From a virus, in IMG/VR virus record IMGVR_UViG_3300002460_000066, positions 547-42,636 of that record: a DNA stretch of 42,090 nucleotides; one strand, 5' to 3'. Positions 14,527 through 22,295 of this stretch are shown here, piece by piece (the first letter of the stretch is position 1; each line of letters opens with the position of its first letter). A program made the position numbers and the translations under genes. The notes beneath the pieces are model-generated. The model was not told where the DNA came from and searched no databases. It worked only from the letters and a program-made list of their open reading frames with translations.

Positions 14527-15259
14527 ACATTTAGTTTTTCCAGTTTTGTTTTTGCTTTTGGTTTCTTTAGTATCAGCCGCGCCATCATTCCCAGTGCCTA
14601 TTAGTGGCACGGCCACACTTAATGGTATTCCTTTGCCCAACGTGGACATCGAGATGAAGAATATCCAGACTGGCCATGTTGAACTGACAAGAACTGATAA
14701 CTTTGGTTACTTTCGAGTGGATTGGGGTGGGAAGCCATGGTATTCTAATAGTATCGTGCAAATCAAGATAGTTCAATGTGCACAGGCTGAATGCACTACA
14801 AGCGTCGTTATGACCGGCGATCCGATAAGGGGGGTCACGTTCCCATTACAAGGTGTTTATCCTGAGATACAAATTAAGTTCCAGTGTTGGGATGGAAGTT
14901 TTGTCGATGGACAATCACTATGCCCAGTCCAGCCAATACCGCCTGCGCCAGAGCCGGAGATAAGAGAACAGATAGTGTGCCAGGATGGCACAGCAGTAGA
15001 CAATTTAGAAGATTGTCCTACTGACGCGACAAAAGCGATTTTAGGGATACTCGCAACTTTGTTAGGCATAGCTACTTTAGTCTTAAGCAAATTCAGGTGG
15101 GGCAAAGGGTTTGTAGGTTTAGCAAACTACTGGAAAAAGAAAGGCGACGAAGAAATGAAAAAGAGGAATTACGCCCTTGCTGAAAAATACTACAAGCGCG
15201 CTGCAAGCATGTTATCAAGTGCCATGCAGAAGCAGAAAGATAACTTGCTAAATAAATAG
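14516..15259 (+). CDS. Single-pass membrane protein with Ig-like ectodomain and cytoplasmic helical tail
   Basis: The protein has 247 residues from ATG 14516; ATG 14504 is also possible. Layout: signal peptide (hydrophobic residues about 6-21, ending VSAAPSFP); transthyretin-like domain (GTATLNGIPLPNVDIEMKNI); a Cys/Pro-rich stretch with repeated QCWDGSFVD and VCQDGTAVD phrases; a transmembrane helix about residues 172-191; and a basic helical tail with a TPR-like phrase (YALAEKYYKRAASML). This is a type I topology with an extracellular head and a cytoplasmic tail, which is rare for a tailed-virus structural gene. It overlaps the previous gene, so co-expression is expected. Confidence 0.72.
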   Translation: MTAKHLVFPVLFLLLVSLVSAAPSFPVPISGTATLNGIPLPNVDIEMKNIQTGHVELTRTDNFGYFRVDWGGKPWYSNSIVQIKIVQCAQAECTTSVVMTGDPIRGVTFPLQGVYPEIQIKFQCWDGSFVDGQSLCPVQPIPPAPEPEIREQIVCQDGTAVDNLEDCPTDATKAILGILATLLGIATLVLSKFRWGKGFVGLANYWKKKGDEEMKKRNYALAEKYYKRAASMLSSAMQKQKDNLLNK

Positions 15260-15270
15260 GTGATTAAAGA

Positions 15271-15777
15271 TTGCCAATAACACCTCAAAATGGAAAATTT
15301 GTAAAAGGAATGCGCCCTTGGAACTTCAAAGAGATAGACACCAATAAAGTTTTCAAGCTTTATAAATCTGGGTTGAGTGTTGCTTCAATTTCTAAAATGC
15401 TGGGTTATTCTGGCGAATCCTGTAGAATATACAAAATTATAAAAAAAGCTGGACTCTCAAGACCTGCCGGTTTTCAGAGAGGGCATCAACCCTATTTTGA
15501 ACAGGAAGGAGAAAAAAATGATAGATGGAAAGGAGGATTTATTATCTTAGATGGATACAAACGGATTAGAGTAAATGGGGTTTATATACCTGAACACCAC
15601 AAAGTCTGGATTCAGCACAACCAGATTCCCATCCCGAAAGGATGGGTTATACACCATAGGAACAAAAATAAACTTGATAACCAAATCGAAAATCTGATGC
15701 TTTTACCACATGAAATCCACACCAAATGGCACAAAACTTTAGAGGGGAAGTATGGGGGTGATTCAAAATTGTTTTGA
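15271..15777 (+). CDS. Free-standing HNH homing endonuclease
   Basis: This 168-residue protein has an N-terminal helix-turn-helix-like part (residues about 25-62, YKSGLSVASISKMLGYS) of the kind that guides homing endonucleases. An HNH nuclease follows (about 108-144, with EHHKVW, VIHHRNKNKLDN and NLMLL). It starts at TTG after AGGTGATTAAAGA. It lies between two structural genes and its own end carries GGGGGTGAT, which serves the next gene (TTGA overlap). A selfish gene insertion that preserves downstream expression is the likely history. Confidence 0.85.
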   Translation: MPITPQNGKFVKGMRPWNFKEIDTNKVFKLYKSGLSVASISKMLGYSGESCRIYKIIKKAGLSRPAGFQRGHQPYFEQEGEKNDRWKGGFIILDGYKRIRVNGVYIPEHHKVWIQHNQIPIPKGWVIHHRNKNKLDNQIENLMLLPHEIHTKWHKTLEGKYGGDSKLF

Positions 15778-17177
15778 CCCCCTATCCAATATCGGGAACT
15801 TGTTATGACACCAATGGTTCTACAGTTTTAGCAAACGTCTCAATAAAAGCGAGGAACGAAACAACAAACGAATTGTATCCGACGAGCATAATAACTGATT
15901 CTAACGGCAGGTATTCTATAAATGCCGGCAACTTCACCGCTAAAGGATACAATAACGGCGACATAATCACCATTTGGGTTATCTACACCAATTACGAGGA
16001 TTATGTTGAGCACATCATTGACACTTCTGTCGGCTACAAACAAAACCTAAATCTCACATTAGAGATAGTCCCTGGCAGTCCAAACCTGAAGTATATCACT
16101 GTGGGGGAATTTTATGACTTTTTCAACTTGAGTTCAACTTCAACGGCTGATAATTTCCTCTCGACAAACACTGTAGTCAATATGGGAGTAAATGTCGAGA
16201 AAGAGATCGATAGCAAGCTCAACACTATCTTTGGGTTCACTTTAAATGAGCTTGACAGATGCGATGCCACCACTGGTTGGAGCGCGAGCACAGATGCTTC
16301 GGCTATCGCAGTCACTTCAACAGCGGACGAATTTAAATCACGACCTTCGGCGTTGGACTTGGGGAAATCAGGCGCGACAGAAGCTTTGTCATGGTATCGA
16401 AAGACACTCAGCACTCAATATGATTTTAATGATAACATTATAATGGTGTGGCTTTATCTGACAAACACAACCGGCCTGGCCACAAGCGGAACCTCAGTCA
16501 GATTGAAATTCGGAAGTGATAGTTCAAATTACTACTACAAAGACTTTTATCTTGCGGATGTCGCAACAGGATGGAACCTGCTTTATTTTGATATAGATAT
16601 CGCATTGACAACTGGCAATCCAGTTAGTACCCAGTGTGATACGCTTGAAATCTATTTCACCACAACTGCCGCAACCACAACTGTTACTGCGGGGAACTGG
16701 ATAATGGACTCTTGGAGGCTAGTCCACGACAGGTTTTTTAATGACGAATACATTGACGCCAAGAAACTACAAGAAGACTTCTTTTTGGAGCACAAACCAG
16801 TCAAAGAGCTTGTTTACTTCGCCATCAACACATCCGAGGAAGATTCAACTCCATCGTGGACAGAACTCACTGTAGATGATGATGAGATCGAACTGGACAA
16901 AGAAACGGGTAGGATACGCATAAACGACAGCGATAACTACCCGGAAGAAGGCAGCCAGCAAACCAGAGCGATCTATCTGGTCGGCAACCCAAGTGTCCCA
17001 CAGGACATAAAAAAGTTAGCCATGCTTATGTTAGCGCGCGATATCATCCAAAGCACTGTAGGCAGAGCGCTTTTAAAAGGGAATAATGAGTTTACCCCAT
17101 CCAGTTTTACTGTCTTTGACACCCAGATCGATTCCATCATGGCCAATTATCGGCGGTTTCAGATGACTAATGTATAA
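15774..17177 (+). CDS. Head-tail connector-like neck protein with Ig-like and jelly-roll insertions
   Basis: This is a 467-residue protein. Residues 1-100 form a transthyretin-like domain (ISGTCYDTNGSTVLANVSIK, then TDSNGRYSINAGN). At about 105 a connector-like segment begins (YITVGEFYDFFNL), broken at about 160-320 by a module with LKFGSDSSNYYYKDF and ATGWNLLYFDI. The C-terminus (PQDIKKLAMLMLARDII) resembles HK97 gp6/gp36-type adaptor proteins. The same jelly-roll module occurs in the second tail tube protein at 18945. TTG start overlapping the HNH stop; last gene before the tail promoter. The connector assignment is moderate. Confidence 0.6.
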   Translation: MTPYPISGTCYDTNGSTVLANVSIKARNETTNELYPTSIITDSNGRYSINAGNFTAKGYNNGDIITIWVIYTNYEDYVEHIIDTSVGYKQNLNLTLEIVPGSPNLKYITVGEFYDFFNLSSTSTADNFLSTNTVVNMGVNVEKEIDSKLNTIFGFTLNELDRCDATTGWSASTDASAIAVTSTADEFKSRPSALDLGKSGATEALSWYRKTLSTQYDFNDNIIMVWLYLTNTTGLATSGTSVRLKFGSDSSNYYYKDFYLADVATGWNLLYFDIDIALTTGNPVSTQCDTLEIYFTTTAATTTVTAGNWIMDSWRLVHDRFFNDEYIDAKKLQEDFFLEHKPVKELVYFAINTSEEDSTPSWTELTVDDDEIELDKETGRIRINDSDNYPEEGSQQTRAIYLVGNPSVPQDIKKLAMLMLARDIIQSTVGRALLKGNNEFTPSSFTVFDTQIDSIMANYRRFQMTNV

Positions 17178-17192
17178 CTCACTGTTTATAAA
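17174..17192 (+). promoter_or_regulatory. Late promoter box, tail operon
   Basis: This is the third identical ATAACTCACTGTTTATAAA. It overlaps the stop of the neck protein gene. The expected mRNA start is near 17215, giving a leader of about 32 bases before the ATG at 17247. Confidence 0.85.
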
Positions 17193-17212
17193 CCAGTTTT
17201 TCTTAAATTGAT

Positions 17213-17226
17213 TGTCCTGGGGGACA
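17213..17226 (+). promoter_or_regulatory. Short leader hairpin of the tail mRNA
   Basis: Arms TGTCC (17213-17217) and GGACA (17222-17226) pair around a TGGG loop at the predicted 5-prime end of the tail transcript. It is short, but it matches the capsid leader in having a hairpin right at the start of a late mRNA. Confidence 0.4.
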
Positions 17227-17246
17227 CTCATTCATGCTGAGGCGAT

Positions 17247-17723
17247 ATGGTCATCTTAAAGACAAGCTATTATAGTTCAAGTTGGCAGGCAGTCCGCGAT
17301 TTCTTAGAAGCGAACTTGACTGATCCAATCACAGGGAATAAGAGTTCATCGCGGAAATGGGTATACAACCGAATCCCTAATGTCAAAGGTAGGAACTTTG
17401 AGGGTTACCCTTTTATTGTTGTTTCCGATTCAAACATCTCGACTGAAAAGACAAGCTTCAGTGTAGGGAAAAAAGAGAGGAAGATAAGGCACCTGATAAC
17501 CGTATACACCTACAAAAGCGAGAACACGGGAACAAGCCCGCAACTCGACACTCTTTCAGATGAGCTTCTCGCAGCTGTCGATTCAGAAACTGCATTGTCA
17601 TCCGTTGGCTTGAACAATGCGGACATAGCCGATTCACCGTCAGATGAGATAACTCTTTTTGACGAACAGGTATTGACGCGCGCTTTTGGGATGATCTCTC
17701 AAAGTGTGTTGGATGTGTCTTGA
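17247..17723 (+). CDS. Tail completion/neck protein candidate
   Basis: This 158-residue protein begins the tail operon after the late promoter. The pattern WQAVRDFLEANL, YPFIVVSDSN, RKIRHLITVYTY resembles small tail-terminator or minor tail proteins that join head to tail. Its start follows GAGGCGAT. Stop and next start overlap (TGATG). Identification rests on order and general pattern. Confidence 0.55.
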   Translation: MVILKTSYYSSSWQAVRDFLEANLTDPITGNKSSSRKWVYNRIPNVKGRNFEGYPFIVVSDSNISTEKTSFSVGKKERKIRHLITVYTYKSENTGTSPQLDTLSDELLAAVDSETALSSVGLNNADIADSPSDEITLFDEQVLTRAFGMISQSVLDVS

Positions 17724-18151
17724 TGGCCCAGATGTTTGATATTCAGGTTAAGGGAGCCATGGAAGCCCGAACAAGGTTCGCAAAGCGGGCTATGGCAATC
17801 CGAAGAGGAGCGACAAGGACGCTTCATAACGTCGCTTTAGCTGGAAAGAACTACGCCAAAGCGATAGCGCCAAGAGACACCGGTGCGCTCATCCGCGCTA
17901 TTATCTTCAGAAGCTCAAAGAATGAGGCGTGGTTAACCTCTTCACAGCCGAACCATCCAAAGACTGGAACAGCGATTCCTTATCACGTTCTAATGCACTA
18001 TGATGCTAAAATAGCTTCGCGGATAAAGAGTGGCGATCCGCGCTACATGTTCACAACAACTAAATGGCTGAGAAAGAGATTCCCCGCGCATATGAGACAG
18101 ATGATCCATACCGCGATTGAAGGGACAGGTTTTGTGAAAACGGAGGCCTAA
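17723..18151 (+). CDS. HK97 gp10-like tail completion protein
   Basis: This is a 142-residue protein. The family signature is clear: a helical N-terminal part, then AIAPRDTGALIRAIIFRSS near residue 50, followed by HPKTGTAIPYHVLMHY, as in gp10-type neck proteins where a PxDTGxL phrase precedes beta strands and a call for a tail-facing surface. Start ATG 17723 overlaps the preceding stop. Confidence 0.75.
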   Translation: MAQMFDIQVKGAMEARTRFAKRAMAIRRGATRTLHNVALAGKNYAKAIAPRDTGALIRAIIFRSSKNEAWLTSSQPNHPKTGTAIPYHVLMHYDAKIASRIKSGDPRYMFTTTKWLRKRFPAHMRQMIHTAIEGTGFVKTEA

Positions 18152-18331
18152 ATGCACACCATAAGAAACATTGGGAAAAATCCAATGCACATCGGTGGAA
18201 AAACAGTCTACAGAGACCAGATTGTTGAGGTAGAAGAATTGCCTGAGAACATGACATTCATCCAGGTGTTGAAATCTGAAAAGCCCGAAGCAAAGCCAAC
18301 GGCCAAGAAAACCAAAAAGAGGGGTGAATAA
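18152..18331 (+). CDS. Hypothetical 59-residue tail-block protein
   Basis: The start follows CGGAGGCCTAA directly after the upstream stop. The N-terminal half has a compact beta pattern (NPMHIGGKTVYRDQIVEVEE); the C-terminus is very basic (KPTAKKTKKRGE). Proteins of this size and shape are common just before tail tube genes in tailed viruses, with unknown role. The next ATG is two bases past its stop. Confidence 0.55.
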   Translation: MHTIRNIGKNPMHIGGKTVYRDQIVEVEELPENMTFIQVLKSEKPEAKPTAKKTKKRGE

Positions 18332-18333
18332 GA

Positions 18334-18933
18334 ATGGTCGTTGATTTGTTCAGAAGCACAACCACTTCGACAGCGAATTGGTCAGGAGTCAGTTACAGCC
18401 CAGACATCACATTTGAGGAGGATGCCTCAAGCGCGCATGTGCATTTGGCTGCGGACATCATGTCTATCACCCAAAGTGGCGGAGCCAAAGAAACAGAAGG
18501 CATCGTGGCGTTTGGGAACAAGAGAATAACCCAACAAAAGCCGCAGGACGATTTTGAAATCCAAATGGAGGTCATCCATTCTGATACTACATTTGATCAG
18601 ATGATATTCGGCGGGACTCTTACCGCAGGAGCGATTGTCTCGGGAACAGAATACAAATCATCTGCTACAAACAAAAAATGGAGAATAATAATCACCTGGC
18701 AGGATGACACAGCGACTGAAAAGCTGAGATGGATCTTCAAAGACTGCTATGCGGTCACTTGGGAGCCTGAACATTCTGCTGACGAATACCTGAAAGGCAC
18801 AATAACTTTCAAAGTTCCAGCGACCGACAAAGATGGTGTTGCAAATATCATCAAAGAATATCGGACAAGCGGCGCATTTACAACTCTTGCAGCGGCTCAT
18901 GGAGGTTCTGAGAACTCCTATGTGGCGAATTGA
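18334..18933 (+). CDS. Major tail tube protein
   Basis: This 199-residue protein is expected to form the tail tube. It has the phrase GGAKETEGI, a two-part beta structure and KLRWIFKDCYAVTWEPEHSA, and its position between completion proteins and tail chaperone is typical. It shares long stretches with the next gene, its paralog, on either side of that gene's insertion. It begins at ATG 18334 after GGGGTGAATAAGA. Confidence 0.72.
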   Translation: MVVDLFRSTTTSTANWSGVSYSPDITFEEDASSAHVHLAADIMSITQSGGAKETEGIVAFGNKRITQQKPQDDFEIQMEVIHSDTTFDQMIFGGTLTAGAIVSGTEYKSSATNKKWRIIITWQDDTATEKLRWIFKDCYAVTWEPEHSADEYLKGTITFKVPATDKDGVANIIKEYRTSGAFTTLAAAHGGSENSYVAN

Positions 18934-18944
18934 GGTGAACTAAA

Positions 18945-20033
18945 ATGTATTCAAATGGATCATTGGCAGACGCATGGTTTGGAAAAGACCTGAAGATTGG
19001 CTTTGCGAAAAAATCGCAGGAGCCGTCAGGCACAAGCAACAACTACTGGGTTGAAGGGAGAATCACCAACATCAAAGAAAGCGGTGGCAGCAAGGAAACC
19101 GAAAGCATCCCTATGTTTGCGGGAGCTTTCAAGTCCTACCAAAAACCGCAGGAAGATTTTGAAATAGCTATGGACTGCATCCTGACCGACACCTATTTTG
19201 AGGAGATTTTGTTCGGTGGCGCGGGAAGCTACATCGATTCTTTCGACAACTATGCGGACAATACCGCGCTTCAGGCGGCATGGACTGAAACTGGTGATGG
19301 CGCTAACCCGACTTTGGACACAACAAACTTCAAAAGTGGGGCGCAGGCGATGACACTTACCTGGACTTTTACGGGCGGAACCGCAACCTACACGTTTGAC
19401 ATCAGCACAACGCAAGGCCAGACATTTGACATAAGCGGCTTTACCGGCGCGAGCGGCGCACCGACAAGAGGGAGAATCTCTATGTTGGTCTATGTCCCCA
19501 ATTCGACTGTTCTTGCCGCAATCGGCGCGGCTGGAATCGAGTTTAGGCTCGGCAGCTCAAGCGCCAATTACAAAGGCTGGACCTACGCGAAATCCAAGCT
19601 GACAACCGGGTGGAATCTTGTTGTCTTTAACATGGCAACTACCCCCGCAACAACCGCTGGAACCGCCGACTGGACCCTTGTTGATTATGTGGCTATAATC
19701 CTGACTGAAGGGGTAACGGATGCGACGGGCATAACCATCGATGAAATCAGAGTGTATGATCCAGTCATAAGCAGCGCACAGGAAAATTCTGAGTGGCGTG
19801 TAACCCTCTTGTGGGAAGCAAATACCTCAACGATAGTTGGAGAGAAACTGAGATGGGTGTATAAGAATGCAAGAGCGATAAGTTGGGAGCCTGAGCACGA
19901 CGCGGAAGAATATCTGAAAGGAGCGCTGACTTTCAAACTGCCATCAAAGGATTCTTCAGGCGCCGCGAACCTCAAAAAAGAATATACCCCTGATGCGGCC
20001 ACAGCCGCACTTACCGCGCTTGATTCATACTGA
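18945..20033 (+). CDS. Second tail tube protein with an inserted jelly-roll-like module
   Basis: This is a 362-residue paralog of the preceding gene. Residues about 45-93 (GGSKETES, QKPQEDFEIAMD, FEEILFGG) match the first tube, and the match resumes at about 300 (KLRWVYKNARAISWEPEH, EEYLKGALTFKLP). Between them about 180 residues are inserted: DSFDNYADNTALQAAW, FRLGSSSANYKGWTYA, TTGWNLVVFNM, GITIDEIRVYD. This looks like a jelly-roll, carbohydrate-binding-type domain and resembles the module in the neck protein at 15774. It could project from the tail surface or cap one end. The start follows GAGGTGAACTAAA. Confidence 0.72.
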   Translation: MYSNGSLADAWFGKDLKIGFAKKSQEPSGTSNNYWVEGRITNIKESGGSKETESIPMFAGAFKSYQKPQEDFEIAMDCILTDTYFEEILFGGAGSYIDSFDNYADNTALQAAWTETGDGANPTLDTTNFKSGAQAMTLTWTFTGGTATYTFDISTTQGQTFDISGFTGASGAPTRGRISMLVYVPNSTVLAAIGAAGIEFRLGSSSANYKGWTYAKSKLTTGWNLVVFNMATTPATTAGTADWTLVDYVAIILTEGVTDATGITIDEIRVYDPVISSAQENSEWRVTLLWEANTSTIVGEKLRWVYKNARAISWEPEHDAEEYLKGALTFKLPSKDSSGAANLKKEYTPDAATAALTALDSY

Positions 20034-20305
20034 TGGTTAAGTCAATAGTAGAAGCAGTTGACAATATCACGTTTGTGCCAATAGGCATAAGCAGGATATC
20101 AGTCACCGACCTCAAGAGGTTCAAGACTTTCTGCGAGAGAGAATCTGAGAACGACTACGGCAAAGGGATTGGCCTCTTGATGGACTTCTACGAGTTTGGC
20201 ATAACCAGATTAGTCATGGAGCACGAGGAAAAGCTCAATAATATTGAGCCGAAGAAAGAGGAAAAGCCGAAGATAATCGGTTTTGGAGGAAAGAAAAATG
20301 AGTAA
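20033..20305 (+). CDS. Hypothetical 90-residue tail-block protein
   Basis: Its ATG overlaps the preceding stop (TGATG). It is helical, with FKTFCERESENDYGKGIGLL, and a charged tail (KKEEKPKIIGF). It sits just before the tail chaperone gene and overlaps it by eight bases; genes here often encode tail assembly factors. No family recognised. Confidence 0.55.
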   Translation: MVKSIVEAVDNITFVPIGISRISVTDLKRFKTFCERESENDYGKGIGLLMDFYEFGITRLVMEHEEKLNNIEPKKEEKPKIIGFGGKKNE

Positions 20306-20597
20306 ATTATCAGAACTGAGGGGGAAATGCATGCCGGTGAAAATCGGGGGTATAGAGTTTGAACTGTATCCGCTTGACCTGGATGAATTGGCGGAATTTG
20401 CGGAATTGCAGGAGAAGAAAGACACAAAAGAGTCTCTCAAGTTTCTCATCAGAAAGACGCTGAAAAAGAGCATACCAGACGTAGTTGATGATGAGATAAC
20501 ACATCTCGCGCCGAACTATCAGACAGAATTGGTCGAGAAGATTATTGCGGTGAATGGGCTTAAAGGTGATGCCTCAAAAAAGTCAGACCTCGCCTGA
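20298..20597 (+). CDS. Tail assembly chaperone, short form (G-like)
   Basis: This is a 99-residue protein starting at ATG 20298 after GGAGGA. It is helical and acidic (FELYPLDLDELAEFAELQEK), in the place of lambda gpG between tail tube and tape measure. Codons near its end contain the slippery run at 20576-20582, so it is the unshifted product of a two-form chaperone. Small acidic chaperones of this kind coat the tape measure during tail assembly. Confidence 0.7.
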   Translation: MSKLSELRGKCMPVKIGGIEFELYPLDLDELAEFAELQEKKDTKESLKFLIRKTLKKSIPDVVDDEITHLAPNYQTELVEKIIAVNGLKGDASKKSDLA

Positions 20598-20806
20598 CAC
20601 TCCAACAACAGGTAGAGTTAGGCATAAACAAAAAGACACTTTCACTGAGCGAATATATTGTGCAGCATGTGTATTATCTGATACGCAAATGCAACTGCAC
20701 GTTACAGAAAGATTCGCCAAATTCAGTGTGGAAGTTCACACTTCCACAGATGAAATCAATGTTAGAAGGACTGGCTGAAGAATACAAGCCAGCGAAGAAG
20801 AAATAA
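20298..20806 (+). CDS. Tail assembly chaperone, minus-1 frameshift product (GT-like)
   Basis: Slipping by minus one on the A AAA AAG heptamer joins the first 95 codons to a 74-codon open frame (from GTC 20582 to TAA 20804-20806) that has no start of its own. The extension reads VRPRLTLQQQVELGINKKTL and ends in EEYKPAKKK, giving 169 residues. The extension fills the gap up to the tape measure ATG, two bases past its stop, exactly as in lambda-type G/GT pairs. This arrangement is well known in tailed viruses. Confidence 0.75.
20576..20582 (+). other. Canonical minus-1 ribosomal slippery heptamer
   Basis: The sequence A AAA AAG lies in frame as tcA AAA AAG in the tail chaperone gene. This is the classic X XXY YYZ form used in lambda-like tail chaperones. 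The zero frame stops at 20597, while the minus-1 frame continues to 20806. No strong downstream stem is obvious by eye. Confidence 0.78.
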
Positions 20807-20807
20807 A

Positions 20808-22106
20808 ATGGCAGAAGATACGTTAGAAGTGCTCATCAGAGCAATCGGCGCTGATGCAACAGCAAAAAGTTTGACCAATATAGCAAGCAGCCTAAAAAAA
20901 ATCCAGGTTATCGGCGCAGATGGCATACTCAGAGACGTTACAATATCCAAAAACATAACTCAGCTGAAAAAGATGGATGTCCGTCTCAAGAGATTCAACA
21001 TGAATCTTCTTTCTACGATGTTTATGGGGATGCAGTTGCAAAGAACGTTCGGCGGTCTTTTCAAAAACATGATGGATACATTCAAGAAGATGCGTGATAA
21101 GAGCACAAACCCCCTCTCTATGGCACTTACCAGGCTTGAAGCTTCTTTTACATTTTTGAAATTCTCCATAATCGAAGCGATGTCGCCTTTGCTCACAAAT
21201 CTTGTCATCACATTCGCCGAATGGGCGGTGGCGATAGCCAACATGGATCCGAGAATTTTGGAAGCTGTTGGTGTTGCTATCGGGTTACTCTGGATTGCTG
21301 GTATTGCGTTATTTACTGGTTCACAGATAAAACTGTTTGCCGATGCAGTCTCAAATATAATAAAGTTGGGGAGTGGCAACGTAGCATCAAAAATAACCAA
21401 TATAACAGGCGCACTTAAAGGATTATCTGGTATAATTGGGATTGCTTTAACTGTCCATTTTGCGATAAAGGCTTGGAAAATTTTGAGTGAAGATGGAACA
21501 ACCATTGGTGAATACGCCGGCATTGTCGCAGAAGCTACAATAGCCGGTGCTTTGATTGGATTCTATTTTGGCCCCGGAGGTGCTTTGGTCGGTGGTTTGG
21601 TGGGGCTTGCTGTTGGTTTAATAATCACCCTAACTGATGTTTTGGTAGAAAACTGGGATAAGATTACTGAGTGGTTCCGAACCCACGAGGTAAAACTGAG
21701 ATTGTTACCCATATTCCCATTTGTTGGGGGAGCTGAAGTAACTGAAAAAAAAGATTATTCGGATTTTATGGGAGGTATGATTCCTGATAACGCAGAAGCA
21801 ATAAAAAACATCAACGAGAATGTTATAAAACTCGCAGAACTGGCAACGCCCGAATCTATAACCGCAATGCAAAAGCTTTGGGATGAAGGGGTTGTTGGCG
21901 GTCTTTCTACAAATATTACTGAAACTCTTATACCTTCATTCCAGAGTTTTGGTGTCGAAGTCGACACTGAGACAGGAAAAATCCAGTTACTCATAAGCGC
22001 ATGGGAGAACTGGAAGCCAACCGCGAAAGATTTGAAAGTTAAAGTCACGCAGACAGGTAGTAGTATCTTTGGAAGAACATCAACTGCGACACCTTACGGG
22101 AGCTAA
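20808..22106 (+). CDS. Tape measure protein
   Basis: This 432-residue protein follows the frameshifting chaperone. It has a helical N-terminus with heptad-like repeats (ASSLKKIQ, LKKMDVRLKRFNMNL), hydrophobic segments near residues 120-140, 155-175 and 245-285 (GALVGGLVGLAVGLIITL) typical of the membrane-inserting parts of tape measures, and a polar C-terminus. It is short for the family: at about 1.5 Angstrom per residue it would set a tail near 65 nm. Its end overlaps the antisense gene at 22103-22264 by three bases. Confidence 0.82.
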   Translation: MAEDTLEVLIRAIGADATAKSLTNIASSLKKIQVIGADGILRDVTISKNITQLKKMDVRLKRFNMNLLSTMFMGMQLQRTFGGLFKNMMDTFKKMRDKSTNPLSMALTRLEASFTFLKFSIIEAMSPLLTNLVITFAEWAVAIANMDPRILEAVGVAIGLLWIAGIALFTGSQIKLFADAVSNIIKLGSGNVASKITNITGALKGLSGIIGIALTVHFAIKAWKILSEDGTTIGEYAGIVAEATIAGALIGFYFGPGGALVGGLVGLAVGLIITLTDVLVENWDKITEWFRTHEVKLRLLPIFPFVGGAEVTEKKDYSDFMGGMIPDNAEAIKNINENVIKLAELATPESITAMQKLWDEGVVGGLSTNITETLIPSFQSFGVEVDTETGKIQLLISAWENWKPTAKDLKVKVTQTGSSIFGRTSTATPYGS

Positions 22107-22264
22107 TCGGATAATATGGAAACTGAACTAATTAAAAAAATAATGAGGAATATCATGCCTAACCCAAGAGTGAGCAATGTTCGCACTGTCCATGCAAGTT
22201 TTTCACTTTCAGAACTCTTATCCCATTTCTTTTGTGCTTTTGTAATATATTTGTCTAACCCCAT
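22103..22264 (-). CDS. Antisense leaderless 53-residue membrane microprotein
   Basis: This gene is read opposite to all its neighbours. From ATG 22264 it encodes a charged helix (DKYITKAQKKWDKSSESEKL) and one transmembrane helix (about residues 29-49, TLLTLGLGMIFLIIFLISSV). A TATA box on the same strand is centred 27-28 bp upstream, which predicts a leaderless transcript. A second in-frame ATG at 22282 would add six residues. It fills a 203-bp gap in the tail operon. The topology suggests a pore, holin-like or host-membrane protein; function is unknown. Confidence 0.6.
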   Translation of the reverse strand: MGLDKYITKAQKKWDKSSESEKLAWTVRTLLTLGLGMIFLIIFLISSVSILSD

Positions 22265-22287
22265 TATCTCAATCAAAAACATTTTAC

Positions 22288-22295
22288 TTTATAAA
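22288..22295 (-). promoter_or_regulatory. TATA box for the antisense microprotein
   Basis: TTTATAAA is centred at 22291.5, which is 27.5 bp from the ATG at 22264 on the minus strand. The core is symmetrical, so it could also act rightward. The rightward gene at 22310, however, lies only 18 bp away and has its own GGTGA ribosome site, so the leftward reading fits better. It lacks the late ACTCACTG element. Confidence 0.5.

Noticed and set aside
20554-20778. 74-residue frame around the tail chaperone end
   Set aside because: The minus-1 frame gives a complete, reasonable chaperone extension with a canonical slippery site; this third frame has no such support.
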